Positions 45,374-54,817 of a DNA stretch of 64,000 nt are shown piece by piece. The notes beneath the pieces are model-generated. The model did not search any database and was not told the origin of the DNA. It saw nothing but the letters and a program-made list of their open reading frames with translations. How positions within the stretch are numbered: the stretch's first letter is position 1; each line of letters opens with the position of its first letter. Position numbers and translations under genes: made by a program. The stretch comes from Cupriavidus metallidurans CH34 (GTDB lineage Bacteria > Pseudomonadota > Gammaproteobacteria > Burkholderiales > Burkholderiaceae), in the NCBI RefSeq assembly GCF_000196015.1, contig NC_007973.1, positions 1,302,001-1,366,000 of the forward strand, read 5' to 3'.

Positions 45374-46240
45374 ATGGACCTTGTCTCGTTTCTGATCCAG
45401 TGCCTGAACAGCGTGCAGTACGGGCTGCTGCTGTTCCTCGTGGCCAGCGGCTTGACGCTGATCTTCGGCATCATGGGCGTGATCAATCTCGCACATGGCA
45501 GCTTCTACATGCTGGGGGCCTATCTGGCATTCACGCTGGCCAGCCTGACGGGCAACCTGTTCATTGCGCTGCCGCTCGGCATCGTGCTGGCCGTGCTGTT
45601 CGGGTACGTGCTGGAGTGGGCCTTCTTCAGCTACCTGTATCAGCGTGACCACCTGCAACAGGTGCTGATGACATACGGGCTAATCCTGGTCTTCGAGGAG
45701 TTGCGCAGCATCCTGGTGGGCGACGACGTGCACGGTGTGCAAGTGCCGTCGCTGCTAGACTGGTCGCTGCCGGTGGGCAACGACATGACCTATCCGGTGT
45801 ATCGCCTGTTCATCTCCGCCGTCTGCCTGTTGGTGGCCGGCGCGATGTACTACGTGATTCGCCGCACGCGTGTGGGCATGATGATCCGCGCCGGCGCCAC
45901 GAACCGCGAGATGGTGCAGTCGCTTGGCGTCAACGTGACCGTGCTCTATCGTTTCGTGTTCGCGCTCGGCGTGGCCCTGGCCGTGCTGGCAGGCATGATC
46001 GCCGCGCCGGTTTCCTCGGTCTACCCGGGCATGGGCGGGCAGGTGCTGATCATCTGCTTTGTCGTGGTCGTGATCGGCGGTATCGGCTCGGTCAAGGGTG
46101 CGCTGGTGGCGTCGCTGCTGATCGGCTTCGTCGATACGTTCGGCAAGGTGTTCTGGCAGGATGCGGCTGGCGTGCTGGTCTACCTGCTGATGGCCGTGAT
46201 CCTGCTGTGGAAGCCCCAGGGGCTGTTCCGCGCGGGCTGA
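45374..46240 (+). CDS. ABC transporter permease, LivH type
   Basis: A 288-residue inner-membrane protein with about eight helices and the family motif GVINLAHGSFYMLGAYLAF near the start. It pairs with the LivM-type permease 15 bases downstream. ATG 45374 is preferred over a TTG at 45356. Part of the benzoate-linked importer. Confidence 0.92.
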   Translation: MDLVSFLIQCLNSVQYGLLLFLVASGLTLIFGIMGVINLAHGSFYMLGAYLAFTLASLTGNLFIALPLGIVLAVLFGYVLEWAFFSYLYQRDHLQQVLMTYGLILVFEELRSILVGDDVHGVQVPSLLDWSLPVGNDMTYPVYRLFISAVCLLVAGAMYYVIRRTRVGMMIRAGATNREMVQSLGVNVTVLYRFVFALGVALAVLAGMIAAPVSSVYPGMGGQVLIICFVVVVIGGIGSVKGALVASLLIGFVDTFGKVFWQDAAGVLVYLLMAVILLWKPQGLFRAG

Positions 46241-46255
46241 GCAGGAAATCCTGAC

Positions 46256-47320
46256 ATGCATTCCGATTCCTTGACACCGCCACCGCAGGACATCCGCCGC
46301 CCGGCCTGGATGGCGACCGCTGGCTGGCTGGTGGCCTTGGCCGTGCTCTGCGCCATGCCGATGCTGCTGACCGCCGACAGCCACAAGTACTACATCGAGC
46401 TGCTCAGCAAGGTCATGATCATGGCGATCTTCGCGCTGTCGCTGCAGCTGCTGATTGGCTACACCGGGCTGGTGAGCCTGGGCCACGCCGCCTACTTCGC
46501 AATGGCCGCCTATGCCACGGCGATGCTGGCGCCCGAGAGCGGGCCGGGCAATGGCTGGCTGCTGCTGTTCGGCGCCGTGGGCGCGGCGGCCGCGCTGGCG
46601 CTGGTGGTTGGCGCGCTCGTGCTGCGCACGCGCGGCATCTACTTCATCATGGTCACGCTGGCCTTCGCGCAGATGGTGTACTTCGTGTTCCACGACACGA
46701 AGATCGCCGGTGGCAGCGACGGCACCTACATCTACTTCCGTCCCGAGTTCGGGCTGTTTTCGGCGCGACCGGTGACCGTGAACGACCCCGTGCAGTTCTA
46801 TTGGCTGGTGCTCGTTGCGCTGGCGCTGACCGTGGCCGCGCTGACCTTGCTGCTGCGTTCCCGCTTCGGCCACGCGCTGGTGGGGATCCGGCACAACGAG
46901 CAGCGGATGCGGGCGGCCGGGTTTGGCACGTATCGCTATCAGCTCGGGGCGTTCGTCGTGGGCGGTGCGTTCGCGGGGCTGGCTGGGTACCTCTATGCGA
47001 TCCAGTTCGGTTTCGTGAATCCCGAGATTGCTTCCTGGCATCAGTCGGGCAACGCGATGCTGATGGTGATTCTTGGCGGCGTCGGCAGCCTGGCTGGCGC
47101 CGTGCTGGGTGCATTCTCGTTCGTGCTGCTGGCCGAATGGTTCGGCACGTTGACCAAGCACTGGCAGCTGCTGATGGGCGGTTTCATCATCCTGGCGGTG
47201 GCGTTGCTGCCGCGTGGGCTGGTCAGCGTGCCGGCGGTGCTGCGGCATCGTTCTCCGCGTCGCGCGCGGCGGGCCGGCGCGGCCACCGAATCGAACACAC
47301 GCAGCCGGGAGGCCGTATGA
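46256..47320 (+). CDS. ABC transporter permease, LivM type
   Basis: A 354-residue membrane protein with about ten helices. LivM motifs include GYTGLVSLGHAAYFAMAAYA and SRFGHALVGIRHNEQRMRAA. The C-terminal 30 residues are Arg-rich and cytoplasmic. Its stop overlaps the start of the LivG-type ATPase gene (ATGA). Confidence 0.92.
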   Translation: MHSDSLTPPPQDIRRPAWMATAGWLVALAVLCAMPMLLTADSHKYYIELLSKVMIMAIFALSLQLLIGYTGLVSLGHAAYFAMAAYATAMLAPESGPGNGWLLLFGAVGAAAALALVVGALVLRTRGIYFIMVTLAFAQMVYFVFHDTKIAGGSDGTYIYFRPEFGLFSARPVTVNDPVQFYWLVLVALALTVAALTLLLRSRFGHALVGIRHNEQRMRAAGFGTYRYQLGAFVVGGAFAGLAGYLYAIQFGFVNPEIASWHQSGNAMLMVILGGVGSLAGAVLGAFSFVLLAEWFGTLTKHWQLLMGGFIILAVALLPRGLVSVPAVLRHRSPRRARRAGAATESNTRSREAV

Positions 47321-48084
47321 GCACGATCCCATCGGTTCCGGTACTCGATGCGCAAAGCCTCACGCGCCGATTTGGCGGGCTGACGGCGGTCAACAGTGTG
47401 GACCTGGCCCTGCATCTGCACGAGATCCATGCGGTGATCGGCACCAACGGTGCCGGCAAGTCGACACTGATCAACCTGTTGTCGGGCGAACTGCCGCCAT
47501 CGGAGGGCCGGCTGCAACTGCAAGGGCGCGATGTCACGGGCTGGGTGCAGCCCAAGCTGGCGCGCCACGGCATTGGCCGCAGCTACCAGCGCAACAACAT
47601 CTTCCTGCCACTGACCGTGCGCGAAAATTGCCGGCTTGCGGCGCAATCGCGCGCGCAGCGGGCCTGGCGGCTCTGGGAGCCGGCGCAGGGCTGCCGCACG
47701 AGCCGCGCGCTGGCCGACGAGGCGCTCGAACGGGCAGGGCTGATGCAGCACGCCGGTCGGCTTGCCAGCGATCTCGCGCATGGCCAGAAGCGCCAGCTCG
47801 AGGTGGCCATGTGCCTCGCGACCGAGCCCGTGGCACTGCTGCTCGACGAACCGCTGGCTGGCATGGGGGCGGAGGAGTCTGAGCGGATGCTTGACCTGCT
47901 ACGCGGCCTGAAGGAGGGCCACGCGATCCTGCTGGTCGAGCACGACATGGAGGCCGTGTTTGCCGTGGCCGATCGCATCACGGTGATGGTGAACGGCACG
48001 GTGATCGCCACCGGCGATCCGGCCAGCATCCGAGCCAATCGGGAAGTGCAACTGGCCTATCTCGGCGAAGAGGAGGCCGCATGA
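47317..48084 (+). CDS. ABC transporter ATP-binding protein, LivG type
   Basis: A 255-residue ATPase with Walker A GTNGAGKST, signature LAHGQKRQLEVAM and Walker B ALLLDEPLAGM. The signature starts LAHGQ rather than LSGGQ, a variant seen in LivG proteins. The start at ATG 47317 overlaps livM; the frame reaches far upstream as a shadow of the permease gene. Its stop overlaps the LivF-type gene by 4 bases. Confidence 0.92.
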   Translation: MSTIPSVPVLDAQSLTRRFGGLTAVNSVDLALHLHEIHAVIGTNGAGKSTLINLLSGELPPSEGRLQLQGRDVTGWVQPKLARHGIGRSYQRNNIFLPLTVRENCRLAAQSRAQRAWRLWEPAQGCRTSRALADEALERAGLMQHAGRLASDLAHGQKRQLEVAMCLATEPVALLLDEPLAGMGAEESERMLDLLRGLKEGHAILLVEHDMEAVFAVADRITVMVNGTVIATGDPASIRANREVQLAYLGEEEAA

Positions 48085-48797
48085 GCCATGCCGCGATCAT
48101 TGACGCAGATGGCGTCAACGCCTGGTATGGGTCGAGCCACGTGCTGCGCGGTATCGACTTTCGCGTCGGCGCCGGCGAGTCGGTTGGCCTGCTTGGCCGC
48201 AACGGCATGGGCAAGAGCACGCTGCTGCGGACGCTGCTGGGCCACGTGCGCGAACGTGAAGGCGGGATCCGCGTGGTGGGGCGCGATATGTCGCGGGCGC
48301 GGCCGCATGAGGTCGCCCGGCTCGGCATCGCCTATGTCCCGGAGGGGCGGGGGATATTTCCTAATCTGAGCGTCCGCGAGAACCTGCTGATGGCTGCGCG
48401 CGCCGGGAGCCAGGGCCGCAAGGACTGGGACGAGGCCCGCGTGCTGGACCTGTTCCCACGCCTGAAAGAGCGGTTGTCGCACGGCGGGCAGCAGTTGTCG
48501 GGCGGCGAACAGCAGATGCTGTCGATCGGCCGCGCGCTGATGACCAACCCGGATTGCCTGATCCTGGACGAGGCCACCGAAGGGCTGGCGCCCAAAATCG
48601 TCCACGAAATCTGGAATGTGATCGCCACGATACGGGCGACGGGGATCGCGTCAGTCGTAGTCGACCGAAACTACCGGGCCGTGCTGGCCCATGTGGACCG
48701 GGTGGTCGTGCTGGAAAAGGGGCTGGTGGTCATGTCCGGGCCCGCTGCCGATCTGGCCGCCGCGCCGGCGGCGCTGGACCGTTACCTGGGTGTTTGA
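48081..48797 (+). CDS. ABC transporter ATP-binding protein, LivF type
   Basis: A 238-residue ATPase with Walker A GRNGMGKST, signature LSGGEQQMLSIGRAL and Walker B CLILDEATEGL. Last gene of the importer and of the ligase transcription unit. The switch residue is Asn or Arg (VVDRNYRAV) instead of the usual His, normal for LivF, where the position varies. Confidence 0.92.
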   Translation: MSHAAIIDADGVNAWYGSSHVLRGIDFRVGAGESVGLLGRNGMGKSTLLRTLLGHVREREGGIRVVGRDMSRARPHEVARLGIAYVPEGRGIFPNLSVRENLLMAARAGSQGRKDWDEARVLDLFPRLKERLSHGGQQLSGGEQQMLSIGRALMTNPDCLILDEATEGLAPKIVHEIWNVIATIRATGIASVVVDRNYRAVLAHVDRVVVLEKGLVVMSGPAADLAAAPAALDRYLGV

Positions 48798-49168
48798 TTT
48801 CCAGATTCGGCGGCCCGCCATGGGGCGCCGTTGTGGCTTGTCCGCAACGCTCGTTTGGTGGGGCAACCCACTGCAAAGTGTGACCAGAGCTTGACCATGG
48901 CCCGGTTCGCTTCCATGCTTGTTCGGTCGCATTGGCAACACGGGCATCTTCCACAGTGGTCGTCTTACAGCACTTCATCTAGAATGCGCGCGTTTGTGCA
49001 ATGCAATAGAGGTAGAGACGGCCATACCGCCCCATCGGGGACCGGAGCCGCTTGCGCGAGAGAATTTGTGCCTGAATCACCACATCGGTAGGTGTTATGC
49101 CCGGCAGCCCGCCGGGTGAGCCGAAGTCAGGCCGTAGAGGCGCGAGCCGGTCCACCAGACCCAAATCC
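48798..49168. other. intergenic region before kup
   Basis: A 371-base gap between the transporter operon and kup. Short frames in it look like chance. I see no hairpin with a T-run after the LivF-type gene and no sure promoter for kup, though TAGAAT at 48980-48985 could be a -10. No RNA gene seen. Confidence 0.5.
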
Positions 49169-51067
49169 ATGACTCAATCCACAACCAGTCACTACTACGT
49201 CGAAAGCCCGAGCTCCCGTGCGCTCGTGGTCGGCGCGATCGGTGTCGTCTTCGGCGATATCGGCACCAGTCCCCTTTACTCGCTCAAGGAATGCTTCAGC
49301 CCGGAACATGGCATTCCGTTCAGTCCCGATGCGGTACTCGGCATCATCTCGATGCTGTTCTGGGCCTTTGTTATCGTCGTGTCGCTGAAGTACGTGATGT
49401 TCGTGATGCGCGCCGACAACAACGGCGAGGGCGGCATTCTGGCGCTGATGGCGCTGGCCTTGCGCACAGCGGCGCCACGGTCACGCATGGCCAAGCTGAT
49501 CATGATGTTCGGCATCTTCGGCGCGTGCATGTTCTACGGCGACGCGGTGATCACGCCGGCCATCTCGGTGCTGTCTGCCGTCGAAGGCCTGGAGATTGCC
49601 GCGCCGGGGCTTTCCCACTTCGTGATTCCGATCACGCTGCTGATCCTGGCCTTGCTGTTCTTTATCCAGCGCAGCGGCACGCATGTGGTGGGCAAGCTGT
49701 TCGGGCCGATCATGGTGGTGTGGTTCCTGGCGCTCGGCGCGCTGGGCCTGATCCATTTGGTGCAGGCACCCGGGATCGTCAAGGCCATCAACCCGGTCTA
49801 TGCGGTGTCATTCCTGCATGACCACTCGCTCCAGGCGTTCATCGTGCTGGGTAGCGTGTTCCTGGTGCTGACTGGCGCGGAGGCGCTCTACGCCGATATG
49901 GGCCACTTCGGCGCGAAGCCGATCCGCACGGCCTGGTTCGTGCTGGTCATGCCGTGCCTGATCCTGAACTACTTTGGCCAGGGGGCAATGCTGCTGGGCA
50001 ACCCCGACGCGATCGAAAATCCTTTCTACCTGATGGTGCCGTCGGCGCTGCAATTGCCGATGGTGTTGCTGGCCACCGCGGCCACGGTGATTGCGTCGCA
50101 GGCCGTCATCTCGGGAGCGTTCTCGCTGACGAGCCAGGCCATTCAGCTTGGTTTCATGCCGCGGATGCGTATCCGCTATACCTCGGCGGCGGAAATCGGC
50201 CAGATCTATATGCCCGTGATCAACTGGATCCTGCTGGTACTTGTGATCTGCGTGGTGCTGGCGTTCAAGAAGTCCGATAACCTGGCGGCCGCGTACGGGA
50301 TCGCCGTGACCACGACGATGGTGATCACCACGTTCCTGGCCGCGCTGGTGATGCGCAACGTCTGGAAGTGGAACCCTGCATTGGTGACGCTGATCAGCCT
50401 GACGTTCCTGGTGGTCGACATGTCGTTCTTCGCGGCCAACCTGCTCAAGATCGCCGAGGGCGGCTGGTTCCCGCTGCTGATGGGCGGTAGCGCGTTCTTC
50501 CTGTTGATGACCTGGCACAGTGGCCGGAAGCTGCTGCGCGCGCGTAGCCTGGAGGATGGCATTCCGCTGGAGCCGTTTATCGCCGGCCTGCTGGCGCACC
50601 CGCCGCATCGCGTGGAAGGTACGGCCGTGTTCCTGACCGGCAACACCGAATCGGTGCCGGTGTCGCTGCTGCACAACCTCAAGCACAACCGCGTGCTGCA
50701 CGAGCGGGTGGTTTTCCTGCAGTTCGTGACGCGTGACATTCCGTACGTGGACGACGACGAGCGCCTGAGCTGCAAGGATCTGGGGGGAGGCGTCTACATC
50801 CTCAAGTCCGAATATGGCTTCAAGGAAACGCCTGATGTGCAGCGGGTTCTGGATCTGGCCCAGCGCAAGCTCGGCATGCAATTCGAGCTGATGGAAACCT
50901 CATTCTTCATCGCGCGTGAATCGGTGATTCCGTCGAAGCTGCCGGGTATGTCGATGTGGCGCGAAAGCCTGTTCGCGTGGATGCATCAGAACGGCGCCAA
51001 ACCGTCGGACTTCTTCTCGATTCCGGCCAACCGCGTGGTGGAGCTTGGGACGAAGGTAGAAATCTGA
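49169..51067 (+). CDS. kup: potassium uptake protein Kup
   Basis: A 632-residue K+/H+ symporter with about twelve membrane helices followed by a cytoplasmic domain of about 170 residues. The N-terminal signature [20 protein letters not shown] is diagnostic of the Kup/HAK/KT family. ATG 49169 gives [20 protein letters not shown]; an upstream frame adds 24 unlikely residues. Single gene with its own terminator. Confidence 0.96.
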   Translation: MTQSTTSHYYVESPSSRALVVGAIGVVFGDIGTSPLYSLKECFSPEHGIPFSPDAVLGIISMLFWAFVIVVSLKYVMFVMRADNNGEGGILALMALALRTAAPRSRMAKLIMMFGIFGACMFYGDAVITPAISVLSAVEGLEIAAPGLSHFVIPITLLILALLFFIQRSGTHVVGKLFGPIMVVWFLALGALGLIHLVQAPGIVKAINPVYAVSFLHDHSLQAFIVLGSVFLVLTGAEALYADMGHFGAKPIRTAWFVLVMPCLILNYFGQGAMLLGNPDAIENPFYLMVPSALQLPMVLLATAATVIASQAVISGAFSLTSQAIQLGFMPRMRIRYTSAAEIGQIYMPVINWILLVLVICVVLAFKKSDNLAAAYGIAVTTTMVITTFLAALVMRNVWKWNPALVTLISLTFLVVDMSFFAANLLKIAEGGWFPLLMGGSAFFLLMTWHSGRKLLRARSLEDGIPLEPFIAGLLAHPPHRVEGTAVFLTGNTESVPVSLLHNLKHNRVLHERVVFLQFVTRDIPYVDDDERLSCKDLGGGVYILKSEYGFKETPDVQRVLDLAQRKLGMQFELMETSFFIARESVIPSKLPGMSMWRESLFAWMHQNGAKPSDFFSIPANRVVELGTKVEI

Positions 51068-51090
51068 TTCCCGAGGTCCAGATGTGACAA

Positions 51091-51121
51091 CGCCCCGCAA
51101 TTGCGGGGCGTTTTGTTTTTT
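51091..51121 (+). terminator. rho-independent terminator after kup
   Basis: A 20-base perfect palindrome CGCCCCGCAATTGCGGGGCG (51091-51110) is followed by a T-rich tract (51111-51121). A second hairpin (51124-51134 with 51137-51147) next to it may end the convergent tex transcript. Confidence 0.9.
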
Positions 51122-51159
51122 CCTCCTCTCCCGCGAGCGGGAGAGGAGAACTGCCGGAC

Positions 51160-53523
51160 TTAGCGCTTCAGCTTGGCGAATGCCGCTGCCATCGCGCCTT
51201 GCTGCACCGCTTCACGACGGTTGCCGCCGTTGGAACCCTTGCCACTGCCGTTACGCTGGCCACCGCGATCATTCGAACGATCGGCGCCGCCTGCACGTGC
51301 CGTAGCCTGGCCCGGCTCGTCATCGAGGCGCATCGTCAAGCCGATGCGATTGCGCTTGACGTCCACTTCCATCACCTTGACCTTGACGATCTGGCCGGCC
51401 TTGACAACCTCGTGTGCATCCTTGACGAACTTCGTCGAAAGTGCCGAGATATGGACCAGGCCGTCCTGATGCACGCCGATGTCGACGAACGCGCCGAAGG
51501 CCGCCACATTCGTCACCACGCCTTCAAGCACCATGCCGGGCTGCAGATCCTTGACGTCCTCCACGCCATCCTGGAACGTCGCGGTCTTGAACTCGGGGCG
51601 CGGGTCGCGGCCCGGCTTTTCGAGTTCGGACAGGATGTCGCGCACGGTCGGCAGGCCGAACGTGTCATCGGCAAACTGCTGGGCCGACAGGCCGCGCAGG
51701 GCGTCGCGGTTGCCCATCACATCGGGCAGCCCCTTCTTGATGTGATCCAGGATGCGCTGCACCACCGGATAGGCTTCCGGGTGCACCGACGAGCGGTCGA
51801 GCGGGTTGTCCCCGTCGTTGACGCGCAGGAAGCCGGCGGCCTGTTCGAACGTCTTGTCGCCCAGGCGCGGCACCTTCTTCAGCGCATCGCGATTCGAGAA
51901 CGCGCCATTGGCGTCGCGGTATTCGACGATATTGCGCGCCAGTACCGAGTTCAGGCCCGAGACACGTGCCAGCAGCGGGGCGGAGGCCGTGTTGACGTCC
52001 ACACCCACCGCATTTACGCAGTCTTCCACCACGGCGTCCAGCGCACGCGCGAGTTCGCGCTGGTTCACATCATGCTGATACTGGCCCACGCCGATCGATT
52101 TCGGGTCGATCTTGACCAGCTCGGCGAGCGGGTCCTGCAGCCGGCGGGCGATCGACACCGCGCCGCGCAGCGACACGTCGAGTTCCGGAAACTCCTTGGC
52201 CGCCAGTTCCGAGGCCGAGTAGACCGATGCGCCAGCCTCGCTGACCACGATCTTGGTGAGCTTCAGCTCGGGCGCGCCCTTCATCAGGTCCTGCACCAGC
52301 TTGTCCGTTTCGCGGCTGGCCGTGCCGTTGCCGATCGAGCACAGCGCGACGTTGTGTTGCTTGGCCAGACGTGCCAGCGTGGCCAGCGAACCGTTCCAGT
52401 CGCGGCGCGGCTCGTGCGGGTAGATCGTTGCCGTTTCCAGCAGCTTGCCCGTGGTGTCCACCACGGCGATCTTGCAGCCCGTGCGGATGCCCGGGTCGAC
52501 ACCCATCACCGATTTCGGGCCGGCCGGCGCGGCCAGCAGCAGCTCGTGCAGGTTGCGGCCGAACACCTTGATGGCCTCGCCCTCGGCGGTCTCGCGCAGT
52601 TGCGTGAGCAGTTCGGTTTCCAGATGCGGCTGCACCTTGACGCGCCAGCTCCAGCGGCAGACGTCGGCCAGCCACTTGTCGGCGGGGCGATTCTGGTTCT
52701 GGATGCCGACGTGGCGCGCGATCATGCCCTCGCACGGATGCGGCACCATCGCGTCCTGTTCCTCGCCAAGGCCAAGCTTGACCATCAGCACGCCCGCGTT
52801 GCGGCCGCGGAACAGCGCCAGCGCGCGGTGCGACGGCACGGTGCGGATCGTCTCGCTGTACTGGTAGTAGTCGCGGAATTTCTCTTCCTCGGCGGTTTCC
52901 TTGCCCTCCACGACGGAGGACGTCACCACGCCGTTGCTCCAGAGATGCTCGCGCAGCTTGCCGAGCAGTTCCGCCGTTTCGCCGAACTGCTCCGACAGGA
53001 TGTCGCGCGCGCCGTCCAGCGCGGCCTTGACGTCGGGCACGCCGCCGTCGGCGGTGGGGTTGCCGTTGACGTACTTGGCGGCCTCGGCTTGGGGATCGAG
53101 CGTCGGGTCGGCCAGCAGTGCCTGCGCAAGTGGTTCCAGGCCGCATTCACGGGCGATCTGGGCGCGCGTGCGACGGCGCGGCTTGTAGGGCAGGTACAGG
53201 TCTTCCAGCGTCTGCTTGGTCTCGGCCGCTTCAATGGCCGCGCGCAGTTCGTCGGTGAGCTTGCCCTGTTCCTCGATCGACGCCAGGATCGTGGCGCGAC
53301 GATCTTCCATGTCGCGCAGGTAAAGCAGGCGCTCCTCAAGCGTGCGAAGCTGCGTGTCGTCCAGGTTGCCCGTGACTTCCTTGCGATAGCGGGCGATGAA
53401 TGGCACCGTGGCGCCTTCGTCCAGAAGGTTGACGGCAGCCGCTACCTGGCGGGGTTGCACGGACAGTTCGGCCGCGATCAGCGACACAATCTTTTGCAGA
53501 ACGGAAGCAGGCAGATTGGACAT
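51160..53523 (-). CDS. tex: Tex-type RNA-binding transcriptional accessory protein
   Basis: A 787-residue cytoplasmic protein. It has the Tex N-terminal helical region, a YqgF-like RNase H fold ([19 protein letters not shown]), tandem helix-hairpin-helix units ([20 protein letters not shown]) and a C-terminal S1 domain ([20 protein letters not shown]). The tail is Gly/Asn/Arg-rich. Tex proteins bind nucleic acid and affect transcription of toxin and stress genes. Divergent from the periplasmic coiled-coil gene. Confidence 0.95.
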   Translation of the reverse strand: MSNLPASVLQKIVSLIAAELSVQPRQVAAAVNLLDEGATVPFIARYRKEVTGNLDDTQLRTLEERLLYLRDMEDRRATILASIEEQGKLTDELRAAIEAAETKQTLEDLYLPYKPRRRTRAQIARECGLEPLAQALLADPTLDPQAEAAKYVNGNPTADGGVPDVKAALDGARDILSEQFGETAELLGKLREHLWSNGVVTSSVVEGKETAEEEKFRDYYQYSETIRTVPSHRALALFRGRNAGVLMVKLGLGEEQDAMVPHPCEGMIARHVGIQNQNRPADKWLADVCRWSWRVKVQPHLETELLTQLRETAEGEAIKVFGRNLHELLLAAPAGPKSVMGVDPGIRTGCKIAVVDTTGKLLETATIYPHEPRRDWNGSLATLARLAKQHNVALCSIGNGTASRETDKLVQDLMKGAPELKLTKIVVSEAGASVYSASELAAKEFPELDVSLRGAVSIARRLQDPLAELVKIDPKSIGVGQYQHDVNQRELARALDAVVEDCVNAVGVDVNTASAPLLARVSGLNSVLARNIVEYRDANGAFSNRDALKKVPRLGDKTFEQAAGFLRVNDGDNPLDRSSVHPEAYPVVQRILDHIKKGLPDVMGNRDALRGLSAQQFADDTFGLPTVRDILSELEKPGRDPRPEFKTATFQDGVEDVKDLQPGMVLEGVVTNVAAFGAFVDIGVHQDGLVHISALSTKFVKDAHEVVKAGQIVKVKVMEVDVKRNRIGLTMRLDDEPGQATARAGGADRSNDRGGQRNGSGKGSNGGNRREAVQQGAMAAAFAKLKR

Positions 53524-53700
53524 CGAGAATACGTGTCAGTCGAAAGCGGGGCATTGTGCCACAAGCGCGATGCGCGCCTGGTGACGGGGAGACACCTTTT
53601 GTGCCCGCTGTTTTCCGACGTGGTGGCGCATCCACGGGCAGACACAAGTTGCAACGTTCGCCCAGGGGTCCGAAGTGGCCCCGGATGTTAGAATTCCGCC

Positions 53701-54477
53701 ATGATCGTCAAGCCCCATCCGGCCACCATGGCTGCCCCGGTTTCCCAAGTGCCCACAGTGTCTTCCACGGCTCTCACCATCGCGCTCGCGGCGCTACTGC
53801 TGGCTGCGCCGTTTCGGCTCGCCATGGCGCAGGCGTCCACGCCGGCTGCAGCGGCTGTGCCGCCGGCCCCAGGCGTCGCGCGCGATTTCGATGCCGAGCG
53901 CAAGGCGATCGACGACTCGCGGGCCTGGGCCAAATATCGTTACGCGGTGGCGGAACGTGCGTGCTACAGCAAGTTCCTGGTGAACAACTGCATCGACAAG
54001 GCCAAGGAAGTCCAACGCGGCGAGCTGCAGGTGCTGCGCGAGCGCGATCTGGAGGTGGGCGATGCCGAGCGTGCCTACCGTGCGACCCAGCGTGATCACG
54101 ACCAGGCCCTGCGGCGTGCGGAGTACGAGGCCAGCCTGCCCAAGCGGGCCGCCGACGAACAGGCCAGCCGCGAAGCCTTCGAACGCAAGCAGCAGGACCA
54201 GGCGCTGCGTGATGCGCAGCACAATGCTGGCGCGCCGCAGCGGGCGGCCAATGCCGAGGCTTACCAGAAGAAGCAGGACGATTTCGCCACCAAGATGCAG
54301 GAGGCACAGCAGAAGGGTGCCGAGCAGGCCCGTCAGCACGAGGAGAACGCGAAGGCATACCAGCAAAAACAGGTCGATGCCGCGCAACGTCAGAAGGAAC
54401 TGGAAGAACGCCGCGCCCGCGCCGCGGAAAAGCAGAATCAGGGGCAGTCGTCGAAGCCCAGCCCATTCGGATTCTGA
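53701..54477 (+). CDS. periplasmic Gln/Ala/Lys-rich coiled-coil protein, function unknown
   Basis: A 258-residue protein I do not recognise. A signal peptide runs to about residue 41 (LLAAPFRLAMAQ). The mature part has a short segment with two Cys (ACYSKFLVNNCIDKAKEVQR, about 92-111), able to form a disulfide, then about 130 residues of charged helix with QKKQ/QRQK-type repeats ending in Ser-Lys-Pro-Phe-Gly-Phe. It should be a periplasmic rod. Start could also be ATG 53728. It precedes the ydcH-like gene by 57 bases on the same strand. Confidence 0.75.
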   Translation: MIVKPHPATMAAPVSQVPTVSSTALTIALAALLLAAPFRLAMAQASTPAAAAVPPAPGVARDFDAERKAIDDSRAWAKYRYAVAERACYSKFLVNNCIDKAKEVQRGELQVLRERDLEVGDAERAYRATQRDHDQALRRAEYEASLPKRAADEQASREAFERKQQDQALRDAQHNAGAPQRAANAEAYQKKQDDFATKMQEAQQKGAEQARQHEENAKAYQQKQVDAAQRQKELEERRARAAEKQNQGQSSKPSPFGF

Positions 54478-54534
54478 TCTGGCTCGAACAACACCCGGGC
54501 AATGGCCGCAAGGCAGGGCAGGGGAAGGCGCAAC

Positions 54535-54738
54535 ATGGACGAGAACCTCAATACGCTGGCGCGACAGATCATCGAACTGCAGATCGAGCATCGTGATCTG
54601 GATTTCATGATCGACCGCCTTGCGTCCGATCCGTCGCATGACGAATTGCAACTGCGCCGGCTCAAGAAGCGCCGGCTCAAGCTCAAGGACGCCATCACCC
54701 TGTTGCAAGTGCAGGTCGAGCCCGACGTACCCGCCTAG
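54535..54738 (+). CDS. YdcH family small protein (DUF465)
   Basis: A 67-residue helical-hairpin protein. The pattern LxxEHRDLDxxIDRL and the closing RRLKKRRLKLKDAI is the DUF465/YdcH signature. ATG 54535 has a GGGGAAGG site upstream. It is followed by yoaA after 79 bases. Function is unknown in all bacteria I know of. Confidence 0.88.
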   Translation: MDENLNTLARQIIELQIEHRDLDFMIDRLASDPSHDELQLRRLKKRRLKLKDAITLLQVQVEPDVPA

Positions 54739-54817
54739 CATAGATATCCACCGGTCCCTCCGGCGCCATGACAAAAGCGTGCGCGACCAATCGCGCCACG
54801 CCTCAGGAAGTTCCAAC

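Noticed and set aside
48957..48985. Possible kup promoter with TAGAAT
   Set aside because: No acceptable -35 hexamer at the right distance.
51199..53691. 830-codon forward frame opposite tex
   Set aside because: Shadow of tex, with typical low-complexity antisense composition.
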